Shown here in pieces: positions 1 to 6,952 of a DNA stretch of 8,962 nt; within the stretch, counting starts at the first letter, position 1; each line of letters starts with the position of its first letter. The translations under genes were made by a program, and so were the position numbers. The notes beneath the pieces were generated by a model that saw only the letters and a program-made list of their open reading frames with translations, did not search any database and was not told the DNA's origin. The DNA comes from Planctomycetaceae bacterium (GTDB taxonomy: Bacteria; Planctomycetota; Planctomycetia; Planctomycetales; Planctomycetaceae): contig DOCI01000215.1 in assembly GCA_003503535.1 (NCBI GenBank), forward strand, positions 18,582 to 27,543. Direction: 5' to 3'.

Positions 1-2
1 CG

Positions 3-344
3 AATCACTGGGTTGACTATTCCGGGAGTGTTTTAACGGGACTCGGGAAAAGTCGTCGGGAAATTCAAGAAGGGATCACCTGTATCAATCATCAAGCCAA
101 TCCGAACTCGTCACCTGGCTGGCATGTTCGGGAAGATGGCTGGATGGGGCCATCTGCCTGTCGAGAGCAATCGTTACTCATTTCCCAGGAAAAGCCGCTA
201 CGGCTGAGATATTTATTGTTCGGGCATGCCGGTCTGGTTGACATTTCCGTGAATAATGAATTGGCAGATAAATTTAATCGTCTTCCTGACTGGATTGTGA
301 GGCGTTCGTCTGTTAAACATCAGGAATGGGAAGTGTTCCGTTAA
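3..344 (+). CDS. DUF6807 (PmoA-like) family protein, C-terminal part
   Basis: The reading frame is open from the first in-frame codon of the window to a TAA at 342-344. It gives the last 113 residues of a protein that begins upstream. The segment at residues 24-51 (GITCINHQANPN, then WHVREDGW and GPS) followed by PLRLRYLLFGHAG resembles the C-terminal part of DUF6807 proteins, sometimes annotated as methane oxygenase PmoA-like. That family has a GI-x-DHP-x-NP...WHVRDDGW...PLTLRYRL-x-VH pattern. The usual aspartate of the DHP motif reads N here. The biochemical function of the family is not established, and the PmoA label does not show methane oxidation. These proteins are common in Planctomycetota and sit near carbohydrate and dehydrogenase genes. 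The gene is unrelated to the ribosomal cluster and is separated from it by 328 nt. The family call comes from motif memory and is moderately sure. Confidence 0.65.
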   Translation, partial: NHWVDYSGSVLTGLGKSRREIQEGITCINHQANPNSSPGWHVREDGWMGPSACREQSLLISQEKPLRLRYLLFGHAGLVDISVNNELADKFNRLPDWIVRRSSVKHQEWEVFR

Positions 345-430
345 ACATTTTGAGGGTCGTGCAACCGATAGTGTTGTGTACCTGACTCGCAAAACCGCTT
401 TGAATTCATTAACGGACTGGGTCATAAACG

Positions 431-447
431 TCGAAAAGTGTTTTTGA
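431..447 (+). terminator. Possible weak terminator of the upstream gene
   Basis: An AT-rich stem of 7 bp (431-437 with 441-447, one G-U pair, loop GTG) lies 87 nt after the DUF6807 stop codon. The stem is weak and the T-run lies inside its own 3' arm, so it is only a candidate. The rest of 345-470 shows no gene and no other clear signal. Confidence 0.2.
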
Positions 448-474
448 AGTTTGATCTAAGATTTGTTTAAGAAA

Positions 475-488
475 AAACAGGCCTGTTT
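475..488. promoter_or_regulatory. 14-bp perfect palindrome next to the -35 box, possible operator
   Basis: AAACAGGCCTGTTT is a perfect inverted repeat that ends 2 nt before the TTGACA box. An A-run (472-477) overlaps its left edge and could act as an UP-like element. The position suits a regulator binding site, but the palindrome could also be chance. No regulator gene is in view. Confidence 0.35.
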
Positions 489-490
489 CG

Positions 491-519
491 TTGACAAGGT
501 TTAGCGAGACTAGTACTAT
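491..519 (+). promoter_or_regulatory. Sigma70-type promoter of the S10 operon
   Basis: A perfect -35 box TTGACA (491-496) is followed after exactly 17 nt by TACTAT (514-519), which matches four of six -10 positions including the key T-A...A-T. The predicted start of transcription is near 526, which leaves a leader of about 147 nt before rpsJ. It is the only convincing promoter in the window and lies where the operon promoter is expected. Confidence 0.7.
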
Positions 520-520
520 C

Positions 521-672
521 CCCGCTTCCCCATTCGGGAAGACGTGGGAAACTGCTTAAGTTGATCGATTTTTCGATGGACAGCGGTAGCGTTCCCTCCG
601 CACGGCATCTGGTTGCTCGTGTGTTGATATGATTTTTTACATTCGCGTTCATGGCAAAAAAGGGGTGGCGGA
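521..672 (+). promoter_or_regulatory. Structured 5' leader of the S10 operon
   Basis: The untranslated leader holds three small stem-loops: CTTCCC/GGGAAG (525-530 with 536-541), ATCGA/TCGAT with a TTTT loop (564-568 with 573-577), and GCGG/CCGC (583-586 with 598-601). In E. coli the S10 leader is the target of L4 autoregulation, and a comparable role here is plausible. However, no E. coli-like L4 target sequence was recognised. The leader ends in a purine-rich ribosome binding site (AGGGG, 661-665), 7 nt before the GTG start of rpsJ. Confidence 0.5.
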
Positions 673-996
673 GTGTCCGCAGGATCTCAGGAAAAAATCC
701 GTATTCGGATGGAGGCTTACGATCATTCAGTGCTGGATCAGTCCGCGTCTGATATCGTCGATACAGCCAAGCGTACAGGGGCGATCGTTCACGGTCCAAT
801 TCCATTGCCAACGCGAGTTGAGCGGTATACGGTCTTGCGTAGCCCGCATATCGATAAAAAGTCTCGTGAGCAGTTCGAGATTCGAACTCACAAGCGAGTA
901 ATTGATATTGTGCAGCCGACAGGTAAAACAATTGACGCTTTGAATAAGTTGTCGTTGCCGGCTGGCGTGGATATCAAGATTAAAGCGACTGCCTAG
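673..996 (+). CDS. rpsJ: 30S ribosomal protein S10
   Basis: S10 is a 30S head protein that in other bacteria also pairs with NusB in antitermination. The 107-residue product fits the family (about 102-105). It shows [30 protein letters not shown] near the N-terminus, then [29 protein letters not shown], which covers the conserved tip loop. It ends with the typical strand around [10 protein letters not shown]. The start is GTG at 673: an in-frame stop lies at 625-627, no ATG falls between, and AGGGG sits 7 nt upstream. The first five residues (MSAGS) are a short extension before the usual QEKIRIR start. It is the first gene of the operon, as in most bacteria, and is followed by an unusually long 175-nt gap. 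Confidence 0.97.
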   Translation: MSAGSQEKIRIRMEAYDHSVLDQSASDIVDTAKRTGAIVHGPIPLPTRVERYTVLRSPHIDKKSREQFEIRTHKRVIDIVQPTGKTIDALNKLSLPAGVDIKIKATA

Positions 997-997
997 T

Positions 998-1025
998 GGC
1001 AAGGGCCCTTTCGGGTTGTGTTGCC
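998..1025 (+). other. Hairpin directly after rpsJ stop
   Basis: GGCAA (998-1002) pairs with TTGCC (1021-1025). An inner CCC/GGG (1006-1008 with 1013-1015, loop TTTC) is extended by two G-U pairs. The hairpin begins 2 nt after the stop codon. There is no T-run after it, so it is more likely an RNA processing, stability or partial attenuation element than a full terminator. Positions 1026-1131 show nothing recognisable. Confidence 0.5.
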
Positions 1026-1131
1026 CGGGAAAAGTGGGGTTGGCGAATCTGTTTTCGTTAATTTCTATTGGCTCGCAGTGGCCGTGCAGGTCATCGAACT
1101 ATTTGTTGGTAATTATTGTGATTTCGGTTCG

Positions 1132-1148
1132 CGCCCGTTTTTCGGGCG
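1132..1148 (+). other. Hairpin upstream of rplC
   Basis: A perfect 6-bp GC-rich stem CGCCCG/CGGGCG with a TTTTT loop ends 9 nt before the ribosome binding site of rplC. It could modulate ribosome access or mark an RNA cleavage site. Confidence 0.5.
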
Positions 1149-1171
1149 TACTGATTCGGGGAAGATGAGAC

Positions 1172-1867
1172 ATGCCAGTAGGGCTGCTCGGACGAAAAAT
1201 CGGAATGACTCAGGTCTATATAGAGGCTGGCGTGGTTGTGCCTGTCACTGTGTTGGAGTTGGGTCCATGTCCTGTGATGCAGGTTCGTACTGTTGAGCGG
1301 GATGGTTATGAGGCAGTGCAGCTTGGCTTTGGCGATAAGCCTCGCCGTTTGGCGACGAAAGCTGAGCGTGGTCATGTTGCGGGGATTAACAGCAAGCGTC
1401 GTCGGTCTCGGGCAGAGGCTGGTGTTGAGTTGCTGGCCAAAGCGGATTGCGAGCCTCAGCGGTATGTTCGCGAGTTTCGCACAGAGGGTGAAGATCACGG
1501 GTTGGATGTTGGTCAGGTTTTGACAGTATCGCATTTCGCAGAGGTTTCGCACGTTGATGTCATTGGTACATCAAAGGGTCGCGGTACTGCGGGGGTGATG
1601 AAGCGTCACAACTTTGCTGGTCAGCGGGCAACTCACGGTGTAAAAAAGGTTCACCGTCATGGTGGATCCATTGGTCAGAGTGCTGATCCAAGTCGAGTTC
1701 TTAAGGGGACGAAGATGGCTGGTCAGTATGGTAACTGCCAGATCACAATGCGGAATTTGAAGGTAATTCGTGTTGTTGAAGAAGAGGGGTTACTGCTCGT
1801 TAAGGGTGCAGTGCCTGGTGTGACGGGCGGTTATGTGATTGTTCGCCAAACAAACAAGATGGGTTAA
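1172..1867 (+). CDS. rplC: 50S ribosomal protein L3
   Basis: L3 is an early 23S rRNA assembly protein whose long loop reaches towards the peptidyl transferase centre. The N-terminus GLLGRKIGMTQV, the central DVIGTSKGRGTAGVMKRHNFAG (residues 129-150), GGSIGQSADPSRV (164-176) and KMAGQYGN (181-188) are clear L3 signatures. The loop glutamine that PrmB methylates in E. coli corresponds to Q169. The product has 231 residues against 209 in E. coli. Most of the difference is a basic insert at about residues 71-89 (INSKRRRSR...) before the EPQRYVREF segment. The ATG at 1172 has GGGGAAG 7-9 nt upstream. Confidence 0.97.
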   Translation: MPVGLLGRKIGMTQVYIEAGVVVPVTVLELGPCPVMQVRTVERDGYEAVQLGFGDKPRRLATKAERGHVAGINSKRRRSRAEAGVELLAKADCEPQRYVREFRTEGEDHGLDVGQVLTVSHFAEVSHVDVIGTSKGRGTAGVMKRHNFAGQRATHGVKKVHRHGGSIGQSADPSRVLKGTKMAGQYGNCQITMRNLKVIRVVEEEGLLLVKGAVPGVTGGYVIVRQTNKMG

Positions 1868-1888
1868 TTCCGAGCTTTGTTCTCGGAA
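1868..1888 (+). other. Hairpin abutting rplC stop
   Basis: A perfect 7-bp stem TTCCGAG/CTCGGAA (1868-1874 with 1882-1888) with a 7-nt loop starts at the base right after the rplC TAA. A second small stem, CAGC/GCTG, lies at 1899-1909. No T-run follows. Confidence 0.5.
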
Positions 1889-1935
1889 ATTGTTAATACA
1901 GCGGTGCTGCCGTAGGGTGGTCGGAGTTAGTGGAA

Positions 1936-2568
1936 ATGATTTCATTGCCAATTTATAATCAGCAAGGTTCAGAGGTTGGGACTTACGAGTTCGATCCTGC
2001 AGAGCTTGCTGCCGGTGTGAATAAGCAATTGCTTCACGATGTTGTCGTGATGTATGAGGCAAATCGCCGCGTCGGAACCTCCGCTACGAAATCTCGCGGG
2101 ATGGTCAGCGGCTCGACGAAGAAAATGTATCGCCAGAAGGGGACTGGTAATGCCCGTGCGGGTAGCAAGCGGTCTCCAATTCGACGGGGTGGTGGGCACA
2201 CATTTGCCAAAACAACCCGCGACTGGAGCTATCGTCTTCCTAAAAAGGCGATTCGCCTGGCAACTCGAATGGCGTTGTTGAGTAAATTTGAAGACGAGCA
2301 GGTTCGTTTGGTTGATGATATTCAGTTTGATTCTCCGAAGACGAAGTCAGTCGTGACGATGCTCTCCGGGTTGGGTCTGGAGCCATCGAAAACACTTGTG
2401 ACGACTCAGGATTACAATGTAAATTTCTGGAAGTCGGCTCGGAATATTGCTGGTCTGCGAGTCAGTCCGGCTGCAGGGTTGAATGCTTATGATCTGCTGC
2501 ATCAGCGTATGCTGGTGGTGACAACGTCGGCATTGGATTCCTTGCGAAATGTAGAGTCAGAGAAATAG
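1936..2568 (+). CDS. rplD: 50S ribosomal protein L4
   Basis: L4 binds 23S rRNA domain I and sends an extended loop into the exit tunnel; in E. coli it also represses its own S10 operon. The 210-residue product shows SLPIYNQQGSEVG at the start and the tunnel loop at about residues 55-90, with KMYRQKGTGNARAGSKRSP and RRGGGHTFAK. The loop differs slightly from the common WRQKGTGRAR form (Y for W, N for R). The C-terminal domain carries SARNIAGLRV and LNAYDLL. I chose ATG at 1936 because GGAG (1923-1926) is 9 nt upstream. An in-frame GTG at 1930 would be only 3 nt from it. Whether this L4 autoregulates cannot be seen in the sequence. Confidence 0.96.
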   Translation: MISLPIYNQQGSEVGTYEFDPAELAAGVNKQLLHDVVVMYEANRRVGTSATKSRGMVSGSTKKMYRQKGTGNARAGSKRSPIRRGGGHTFAKTTRDWSYRLPKKAIRLATRMALLSKFEDEQVRLVDDIQFDSPKTKSVVTMLSGLGLEPSKTLVTTQDYNVNFWKSARNIAGLRVSPAAGLNAYDLLHQRMLVVTTSALDSLRNVESEK

Positions 2569-2641
2569 TTGACGAGTCAGGTTGAGTCCTTTCATCGTTT
2601 GTATCGAGTTTTAGATTGTTTGTGAGTTTAAGGGGTTGGGT

Positions 2642-2950
2642 ATGTCTGTGGAATCAGGTTCGGGCTTGAATCTCGAGCCCTATCAGATTGTTCTCAAGCC
2701 GTTGGTGACGGAAAAAAGCACGCACTTTGCGGAACGAGACAATGTCTACGCCTTCAAGGTTCATGCACAGTGCAATAAAACTCAGATCCGCAAGGCGGTT
2801 GAGTCGCTTTGGGATGTTAAGGTGACTAAGGTTCGGACTCAGAATCGTAAGGGCAAGCCTCGTCGAACAAAATCGGGGATGGTTCATACGCAAAACTGGA
2901 AGAAGGCGATTGTGGAGCTCGATTCAGAGCATCGGATTTCTTTCTTCTAG
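2642..2950 (+). CDS. rplW: 50S ribosomal protein L23
   Basis: L23 lies at the exit of the polypeptide tunnel and docks trigger factor and SRP in well-studied bacteria. The 102-residue protein has the family signature ...YQIVLKPLVTEKST (about 15-28), NVYAFKVHAQCNKTQIRKAVESLWDVKVTKVRT, then a basic loop KGKPRRTKSG and a C-terminal strand KKAIVELDSEHRISFF. The ATG at 2642 has AGGGG 6 nt upstream (2631-2635). A TTG at 2636 in the same frame touches that motif and is rejected. The 73-nt gap before it is the one long gap where I see no convincing hairpin. Confidence 0.96.
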   Translation: MSVESGSGLNLEPYQIVLKPLVTEKSTHFAERDNVYAFKVHAQCNKTQIRKAVESLWDVKVTKVRTQNRKGKPRRTKSGMVHTQNWKKAIVELDSEHRISFF

Positions 2951-3011
2951 GCAAGCCTTGCGTTTTGTTGTTCAGCTGTGTGTTTGAGATATTGAATTCA
3001 GAAAGTCGATC

Positions 3012-3866
3012 ATGGGTATTCGACAATATAAACCGACAAGTCCAGGCCGCCGAAATGCGTCCGTTAGTGACTTTGCGGATATTACGGACAAAAAGAAGAA
3101 GCCAGAGAAGTCTCTGCTCAAGCGGCTGAAAAAGCACTCGGGTCGAAACAATCAGGGCAAAATTACAGTTCGTCACCGTGGTGGCGGGCATCGTAAGATG
3201 TATCGTGTGATTGATTTCAAGCGACGCACTGATGGTGTGACTGCTGAAGTGATTTCAGTCGAGTACGATCCCAACCGAACCTGCCGTATTGCGTTATTGC
3301 AGTATGAGGGCGGAGAAAAGACATACATTCTGGCTCCAGTTGGCCTTAAAGCTGGCGATAAGCTGGAAAATGGTCCGAAGGCTGATCCGAAAATGGGGAA
3401 CTGTCTGCCATTGGCAAACATTCCTGCGGGTTCAGAAATTCATGCCATCGAGATGCAACCAGGTCGCGGGGCACAATTGTGCCGAAGTGCTGGTGGTGTT
3501 GCGGTGATGAATGCGACTGAAGGCGGATGGGCACAGATTACTTTGCCATCCGGTGAAGTTCGGCGATTGCCAAGTTCCTGCCGTGCGACAATTGGCCAGC
3601 TCGGCAATACAGAGCACAGTAAGATCAAGCTGGGTAAGGCTGGTCGTAAACGATGGAAGGGGCGTCGTCCTCACGTTCGCGGTACGGTCATGAACCCGGT
3701 TGCTCACCCGATGGGTGGTGGTGAAGGTCGAAACTCTGGGGGGCGTCATCCTTGTAGTCCAACTGGAAAGTTGGCAAAGGGGGGTCGTACCAGGAAGCGT
3801 AAAAAGGCATCAACGAAGGCGATTATTCGTCGGCGTAAGTCAAGACGTTATGGTCAGCTGAAGTAA
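3012..3866 (+). CDS. rplB: 50S ribosomal protein L2
   Basis: L2 is required for subunit joining and supports the peptidyl transferase centre. The 284-residue product covers the whole family length: N-terminal [32 protein letters not shown] (54-71), the RNA-binding core [22 protein letters not shown] (158-164), and a basic C-terminus [12 protein letters not shown]. The strongly conserved active-region motif reads [13 protein letters not shown] (228-240). E. coli has DHPH at D228-H231, so the catalytically discussed H229 is kept (H232 here) while its neighbouring D is A and the second H is M. No clear ribosome binding site precedes ATG 3012 (only GAAAG). Start choice rests on the universal MGIR/MAIR N-terminus. 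Confidence 0.97.
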   Translation: MGIRQYKPTSPGRRNASVSDFADITDKKKKPEKSLLKRLKKHSGRNNQGKITVRHRGGGHRKMYRVIDFKRRTDGVTAEVISVEYDPNRTCRIALLQYEGGEKTYILAPVGLKAGDKLENGPKADPKMGNCLPLANIPAGSEIHAIEMQPGRGAQLCRSAGGVAVMNATEGGWAQITLPSGEVRRLPSSCRATIGQLGNTEHSKIKLGKAGRKRWKGRRPHVRGTVMNPVAHPMGGGEGRNSGGRHPCSPTGKLAKGGRTRKRKKASTKAIIRRRKSRRYGQLK

Positions 3867-3868
3867 GC

Positions 3869-3889
3869 AATCGGTCGTTGGGACTGGTT
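3869..3889 (+). other. Hairpin after rplB stop
   Basis: AATCGGTC (3869-3876) pairs with GACTGGTT (3882-3889) over 8 bp, including two G-U pairs, with a 5-nt loop. It starts 3 nt after the rplB TAA. Confidence 0.4.
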
Positions 3890-3927
3890 ATTGAAGTTAA
3901 GAGATTATTCGGAGTTAGGGTTAAGTT

Positions 3928-4197
3928 ATGGGGCGTTCCCTCAAAAAGGGTCCTTATGTGGATCATAACCTGTTGGATAAAATTGCACGTCTGGATGAGG
4001 CCGGCAAGAAGACGCCGATCAAAACCTGGGCGCGTAATTCAACGATTGCTCCCGAGTTTATCGGTCATACTTTTCTCGTCCATAATGGCCGTGCTCATCT
4101 GAATGTCTATGTGACAGAAGAGATGGTCGGTCATAAGTTGGGTGAGTTTTCATTGACGCGAACGTTCCGAGGCCATGGGGCTAAGGGTAAGCGATAA
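3928..4197 (+). CDS. rpsS: 30S ribosomal protein S19
   Basis: S19 lies in the 30S head next to S13 and contacts the A-site region. The 89-residue product is family-typical: [17 protein letters not shown] at the start, then [53 protein letters not shown], and a basic tail GAKGKR. ATG 3928 is preceded by AGGG (3917-3920), 7 nt away, with a second purine block GGAG just upstream. Confidence 0.97.
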   Translation: MGRSLKKGPYVDHNLLDKIARLDEAGKKTPIKTWARNSTIAPEFIGHTFLVHNGRAHLNVYVTEEMVGHKLGEFSLTRTFRGHGAKGKR

Positions 4198-4198
4198 T

Positions 4199-4265
4199 TT
4201 CAACTGCCACTGCGGTCGTTGAAGGTTATGAAAGACATTGTTTGGCTGGCACTCTGAATGAGTGC
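4199..4265 (+). other. Two hairpins between rpsS and rplV
   Basis: The first starts at the rpsS stop: TTCAAC/GTTGAA (4199-4204 with 4218-4223), a 1x1 mismatch, then GCC/GGT closing a 5-nt loop. The second is a perfect 6-bp stem GCACTC/GAGTGC (4249-4254 with 4260-4265) that ends 20 nt before the rplV start codon. Confidence 0.5.
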
Positions 4266-4285
4266 AACAGGTATCGAGAATAGTT

Positions 4286-4630
4286 ATGTCTAAAGTCAAA
4301 GCATCACATATGTACGCTCGGATCTCACCGACCAAGGTCCGACATTTTACAGCCTTAGTCAAAGGGATGACGGCTAGCCAGGGCTTGGAGCAACTGCGTT
4401 TCCTTCCGAATCGTGGCGCAAAAATGCTGGAAAAAGTCCTTCAGAGTGCTGTTGCCAACGCAGAAGATCGTGGAGCACGTAGCCCGGCTACATTGAAGAT
4501 TACAGAAGCCCGTGTCGATATGGGGCCTAGTTTTAAGCGAGTCTGGCCTCGTGGTCGCGGTCGGGCAGATATGTTGCAGAAGAAGTTTGCCCACATTCAT
4601 GTGGCATTGGATGCACCTGAATTATCATAA
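4286..4630 (+). CDS. rplV: 50S ribosomal protein L22
   Basis: L22 contacts all 23S domains, and its beta-hairpin lines the exit tunnel. The 114-residue protein shows the N-terminal ASHMYARISPTKVRHFTALVKGM (about 6-28), the helix LRFLPNRGAKMLEKVLQSAVANAEDR, and the hairpin region ITEARVDMGPSFKRVWPRGRGRADMLQKKFAHIHVAL. ATG 4286 is preferred, with a weak GAG 7 nt upstream. An in-frame GTG at 4262 would add eight untypical residues, overlaps a hairpin and lacks a ribosome binding site. Confidence 0.95.
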   Translation: MSKVKASHMYARISPTKVRHFTALVKGMTASQGLEQLRFLPNRGAKMLEKVLQSAVANAEDRGARSPATLKITEARVDMGPSFKRVWPRGRGRADMLQKKFAHIHVALDAPELS

Positions 4631-4635
4631 ATAGA

Positions 4636-4654
4636 AGCCGACTGAACTTCGGCT
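4636..4654 (+). other. Hairpin after rplV stop
   Basis: AGCCGA (4636-4641) pairs with TCGGCT (4649-4654) with a 7-nt loop, 6 nt after the rplV TAA. No T-run follows. Confidence 0.45.
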
Positions 4655-4682
4655 AGAGACGTATTCAAGACAGGTCACAGTT

Positions 4683-5745
<1,063 letters not shown>

Positions 5746-5765
5746 TAACCGAATATGTCAGCGGA

Positions 5766-5787
5766 AGTGGTCGAATCGTCGGCCACT
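5766..5787 (+). other. 9-bp hairpin between rplP and rpmC
   Basis: AGTGGTCGA (5766-5774) pairs with TCGGCCACT (5779-5787), with one T-G pair and an ATCG tetraloop. It ends 3 nt before the GAGAGA ribosome binding site of rpmC. This is one of the stronger hairpins in the cluster and could influence rpmC translation. Confidence 0.55.
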
Positions 5788-5803
5788 GTAGAGAGATTTG
5801 ACA

Positions 5804-6016
5804 ATGTCAAAAGCTTCTGAATTACGCGAACAGAACGATGAGCAATTAGGCTTTTCGTTGAAAGAAACGCAGAAAGAGTTTTTTCAGTTGCAGTTTAAAG
5901 CTGTCACTGAGAAGCTCGATACGCCTAGCCGTAAAAAAGAGTTACGCCGTGAGATTGCACGGATCAAGACGATTCAAAACGAGCGACTCGCTGCAGTTGA
6001 ATCGAATGATTCATAA
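5804..6016 (+). CDS. rpmC: 50S ribosomal protein L29
   Basis: L29 is a small two-helix protein at the tunnel exit next to L23. The 70-residue product shows SELREQNDEQLGFSLKETQKEFFQLQFKAVT (first helix and hinge) and RKKELRREIARIKTIQNER (second helix), as in the family (about 63-70). ATG 5804 follows GAGAGA (5791-5796) by 7 nt. An upstream TTG at 5798 would add only two residues and is too close to that motif. Confidence 0.95.
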   Translation: MSKASELREQNDEQLGFSLKETQKEFFQLQFKAVTEKLDTPSRKKELRREIARIKTIQNERLAAVESNDS

Positions 6017-6049
6017 TTGTTGAGAACAACCAAAGCGGCTTAATCCGCT
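6017..6049 (+). other. Two small hairpins between rpmC and rpsQ
   Basis: TTGTT/AACAA (6017-6021 with 6025-6029, 3-nt loop) starts right at the rpmC stop. AGCGG/CCGCT (6034-6038 with 6045-6049, loop CTTAAT) follows. Both stems are 5 bp and individually weak. Confidence 0.35.
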
Positions 6050-6073
6050 ACCCTGTGACGGACAGAATCTGGA

Positions 6074-6373
6074 ATGAAGAAGAAACTGATCGGCATTGTT
6101 GCCAGTGACAAAATGAACAAGACGCGCCGCGTCGAAGTGAAACGACTGTTTCAGCATCCACGATATGGCAAAATTGTCAGTCGAAAGACAGTCTGTCATG
6201 TTCACGACGAGAACAACGAATCTAAAGAAGGAGATAAGGTTGAGATTATTGAATCTCGCCCTCTCTCCCGATTGAAGCGTTGGGACCTGGTGCGGATTGT
6301 TGAAGTCATGACTGATCCCATGGCTGCTCGTATTGATGATCCCATGACTGCGGAAAATGTGTCGGACGAGTAA
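6074..6373 (+). CDS. rpsQ: 30S ribosomal protein S17
   Basis: S17 is a primary 16S rRNA binding protein of the 30S body. The OB-fold core is clear: KLIGIVASDKMNKTRRVEVKRLFQHPRYGKIVSRKTVCHVHDENNESKEGDKVEIIESRPLSRLKRWDLVRIVE. The protein has 99 residues against about 84-90 usually. The extra C-terminus (about 79-99) is acidic and contains two DPM units, TDPMAARIDDPM, encoded by copies of GATCCCATG. The ribosome binding site before ATG 6074 is weak. The start is supported by the family N-terminus (KKKLIGIV). Confidence 0.95.
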   Translation: MKKKLIGIVASDKMNKTRRVEVKRLFQHPRYGKIVSRKTVCHVHDENNESKEGDKVEIIESRPLSRLKRWDLVRIVEVMTDPMAARIDDPMTAENVSDE

Positions 6374-6428
6374 GTATTCTCCGCGTTAGTATTCAAATAA
6401 GCTGCGAATTGATTGAAGAGTCGATCCC

Positions 6429-6797
6429 ATGATTCAGATGCAAACCGTTGTGGAAGTCGCTGATAATACCGGTGCAAAAATTGCCCGTTGTATTCGCGTC
6501 CTAGGTGGCACAGGCCGGCGTACTGCTAAAATCGGTGATGTGATTATCGTCAGTATTCAAAAGACACTGCCCGGTAGCCCTGTCAAAAAAGGCCAGGTTG
6601 CCCGAGCAGTTATTGTCCGAACACGACAGAAAACTCGCCGTGATGATGGCAGTTATGTACGTTTCGATAAAAATGCTGTCGTCCTTGTTGACAAGGATGG
6701 CAATCCACGGGGCACTCGTATTTTCGGGGCAGTTGCCCGTGAATTGCGGGAAGCTCGTTTTATGAAAATTGTTTCCCTGGCACGAGACGTATTTTAG
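6429..6797 (+). CDS. rplN: 50S ribosomal protein L14
   Basis: L14 forms part of intersubunit bridge B5 and is the usual first gene of the spc operon. The 122-residue length is exactly typical. Signatures are [27 protein letters not shown] (1-27), [51 protein letters not shown], and the end [34 protein letters not shown] (6415-6420) lies 8 nt upstream of the ATG. The 55-nt gap to rpsQ holds no clear promoter, so transcription probably continues from the S10 operon. Confidence 0.97.
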   Translation: MIQMQTVVEVADNTGAKIARCIRVLGGTGRRTAKIGDVIIVSIQKTLPGSPVKKGQVARAVIVRTRQKTRRDDGSYVRFDKNAVVLVDKDGNPRGTRIFGAVARELREARFMKIVSLARDVF

Positions 6798-6819
6798 CCA
6801 GTCGAAGCTAATTCCATTG

Positions 6820-6934
6820 GAGACGAGTGGGTCTCAAAGATATAAAAAAATATTGTCACAGCAATGTGATTTCAGATACTGGATGTGCATCGTCTTCCCT
6901 GGTGAAGATGATCAACTGCGAAGACTATTAGTTG
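6820..6934 (+). other. Structured 155-nt spacer between rplN and rplX
   Basis: The spacer holds several stems: GAGAC/GTCTC (6820-6824 with 6831-6835); TCACA/TGTGA closed by a GNRA-type GCAA tetraloop (6856-6860 with 6865-6869); a 9-bp stem ATCGTCTTC/GAAGATGAT with one G-T pair (6889-6897 with 6904-6912); and CAACT/AGTTG (6913-6917 with 6930-6934). It encodes no recognisable protein. A leader-like regulatory role for rplX is possible. Confidence 0.45.
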
Positions 6935-6952
6935 TAAGACTGTGCAGAAGCC

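Noticed and set aside
475..488. Palindrome as a bidirectional terminator
   Set aside because: The stem is only 5 bp with a GGCC loop, and no T-run follows on the + strand; its place next to the -35 box fits an operator better.
467..931. Open frame of 154 codons on the - strand
   Set aside because: It lies antisense across the promoter, leader and rpsJ, shows no family resemblance and has no ribosome binding site; it is a shadow of the + strand.
4262..4285. Upstream GTG start for L22
   Set aside because: No ribosome binding site, overlap with the 4249-4265 hairpin, and eight residues not seen in the family.
5798..5827. TTGACA at the rpmC start as a promoter
   Set aside because: No -10 box stands 16-18 nt downstream, and the bases are the ribosome binding site spacer and start codon of rpmC.
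6688..6724. Consensus TTGACA inside rplN as an internal promoter
   Set aside because: The nearest -10-like sequence (TATTTT, 6719-6724) is 25 nt away, outside the usable range, and the bases encode conserved L14 residues (VDKDG).
6852..6881. TTGTCA upstream of rplX as a promoter
   Set aside because: The best -10 candidate (TACTGG) matches poorly, and the bases fit a hairpin better.
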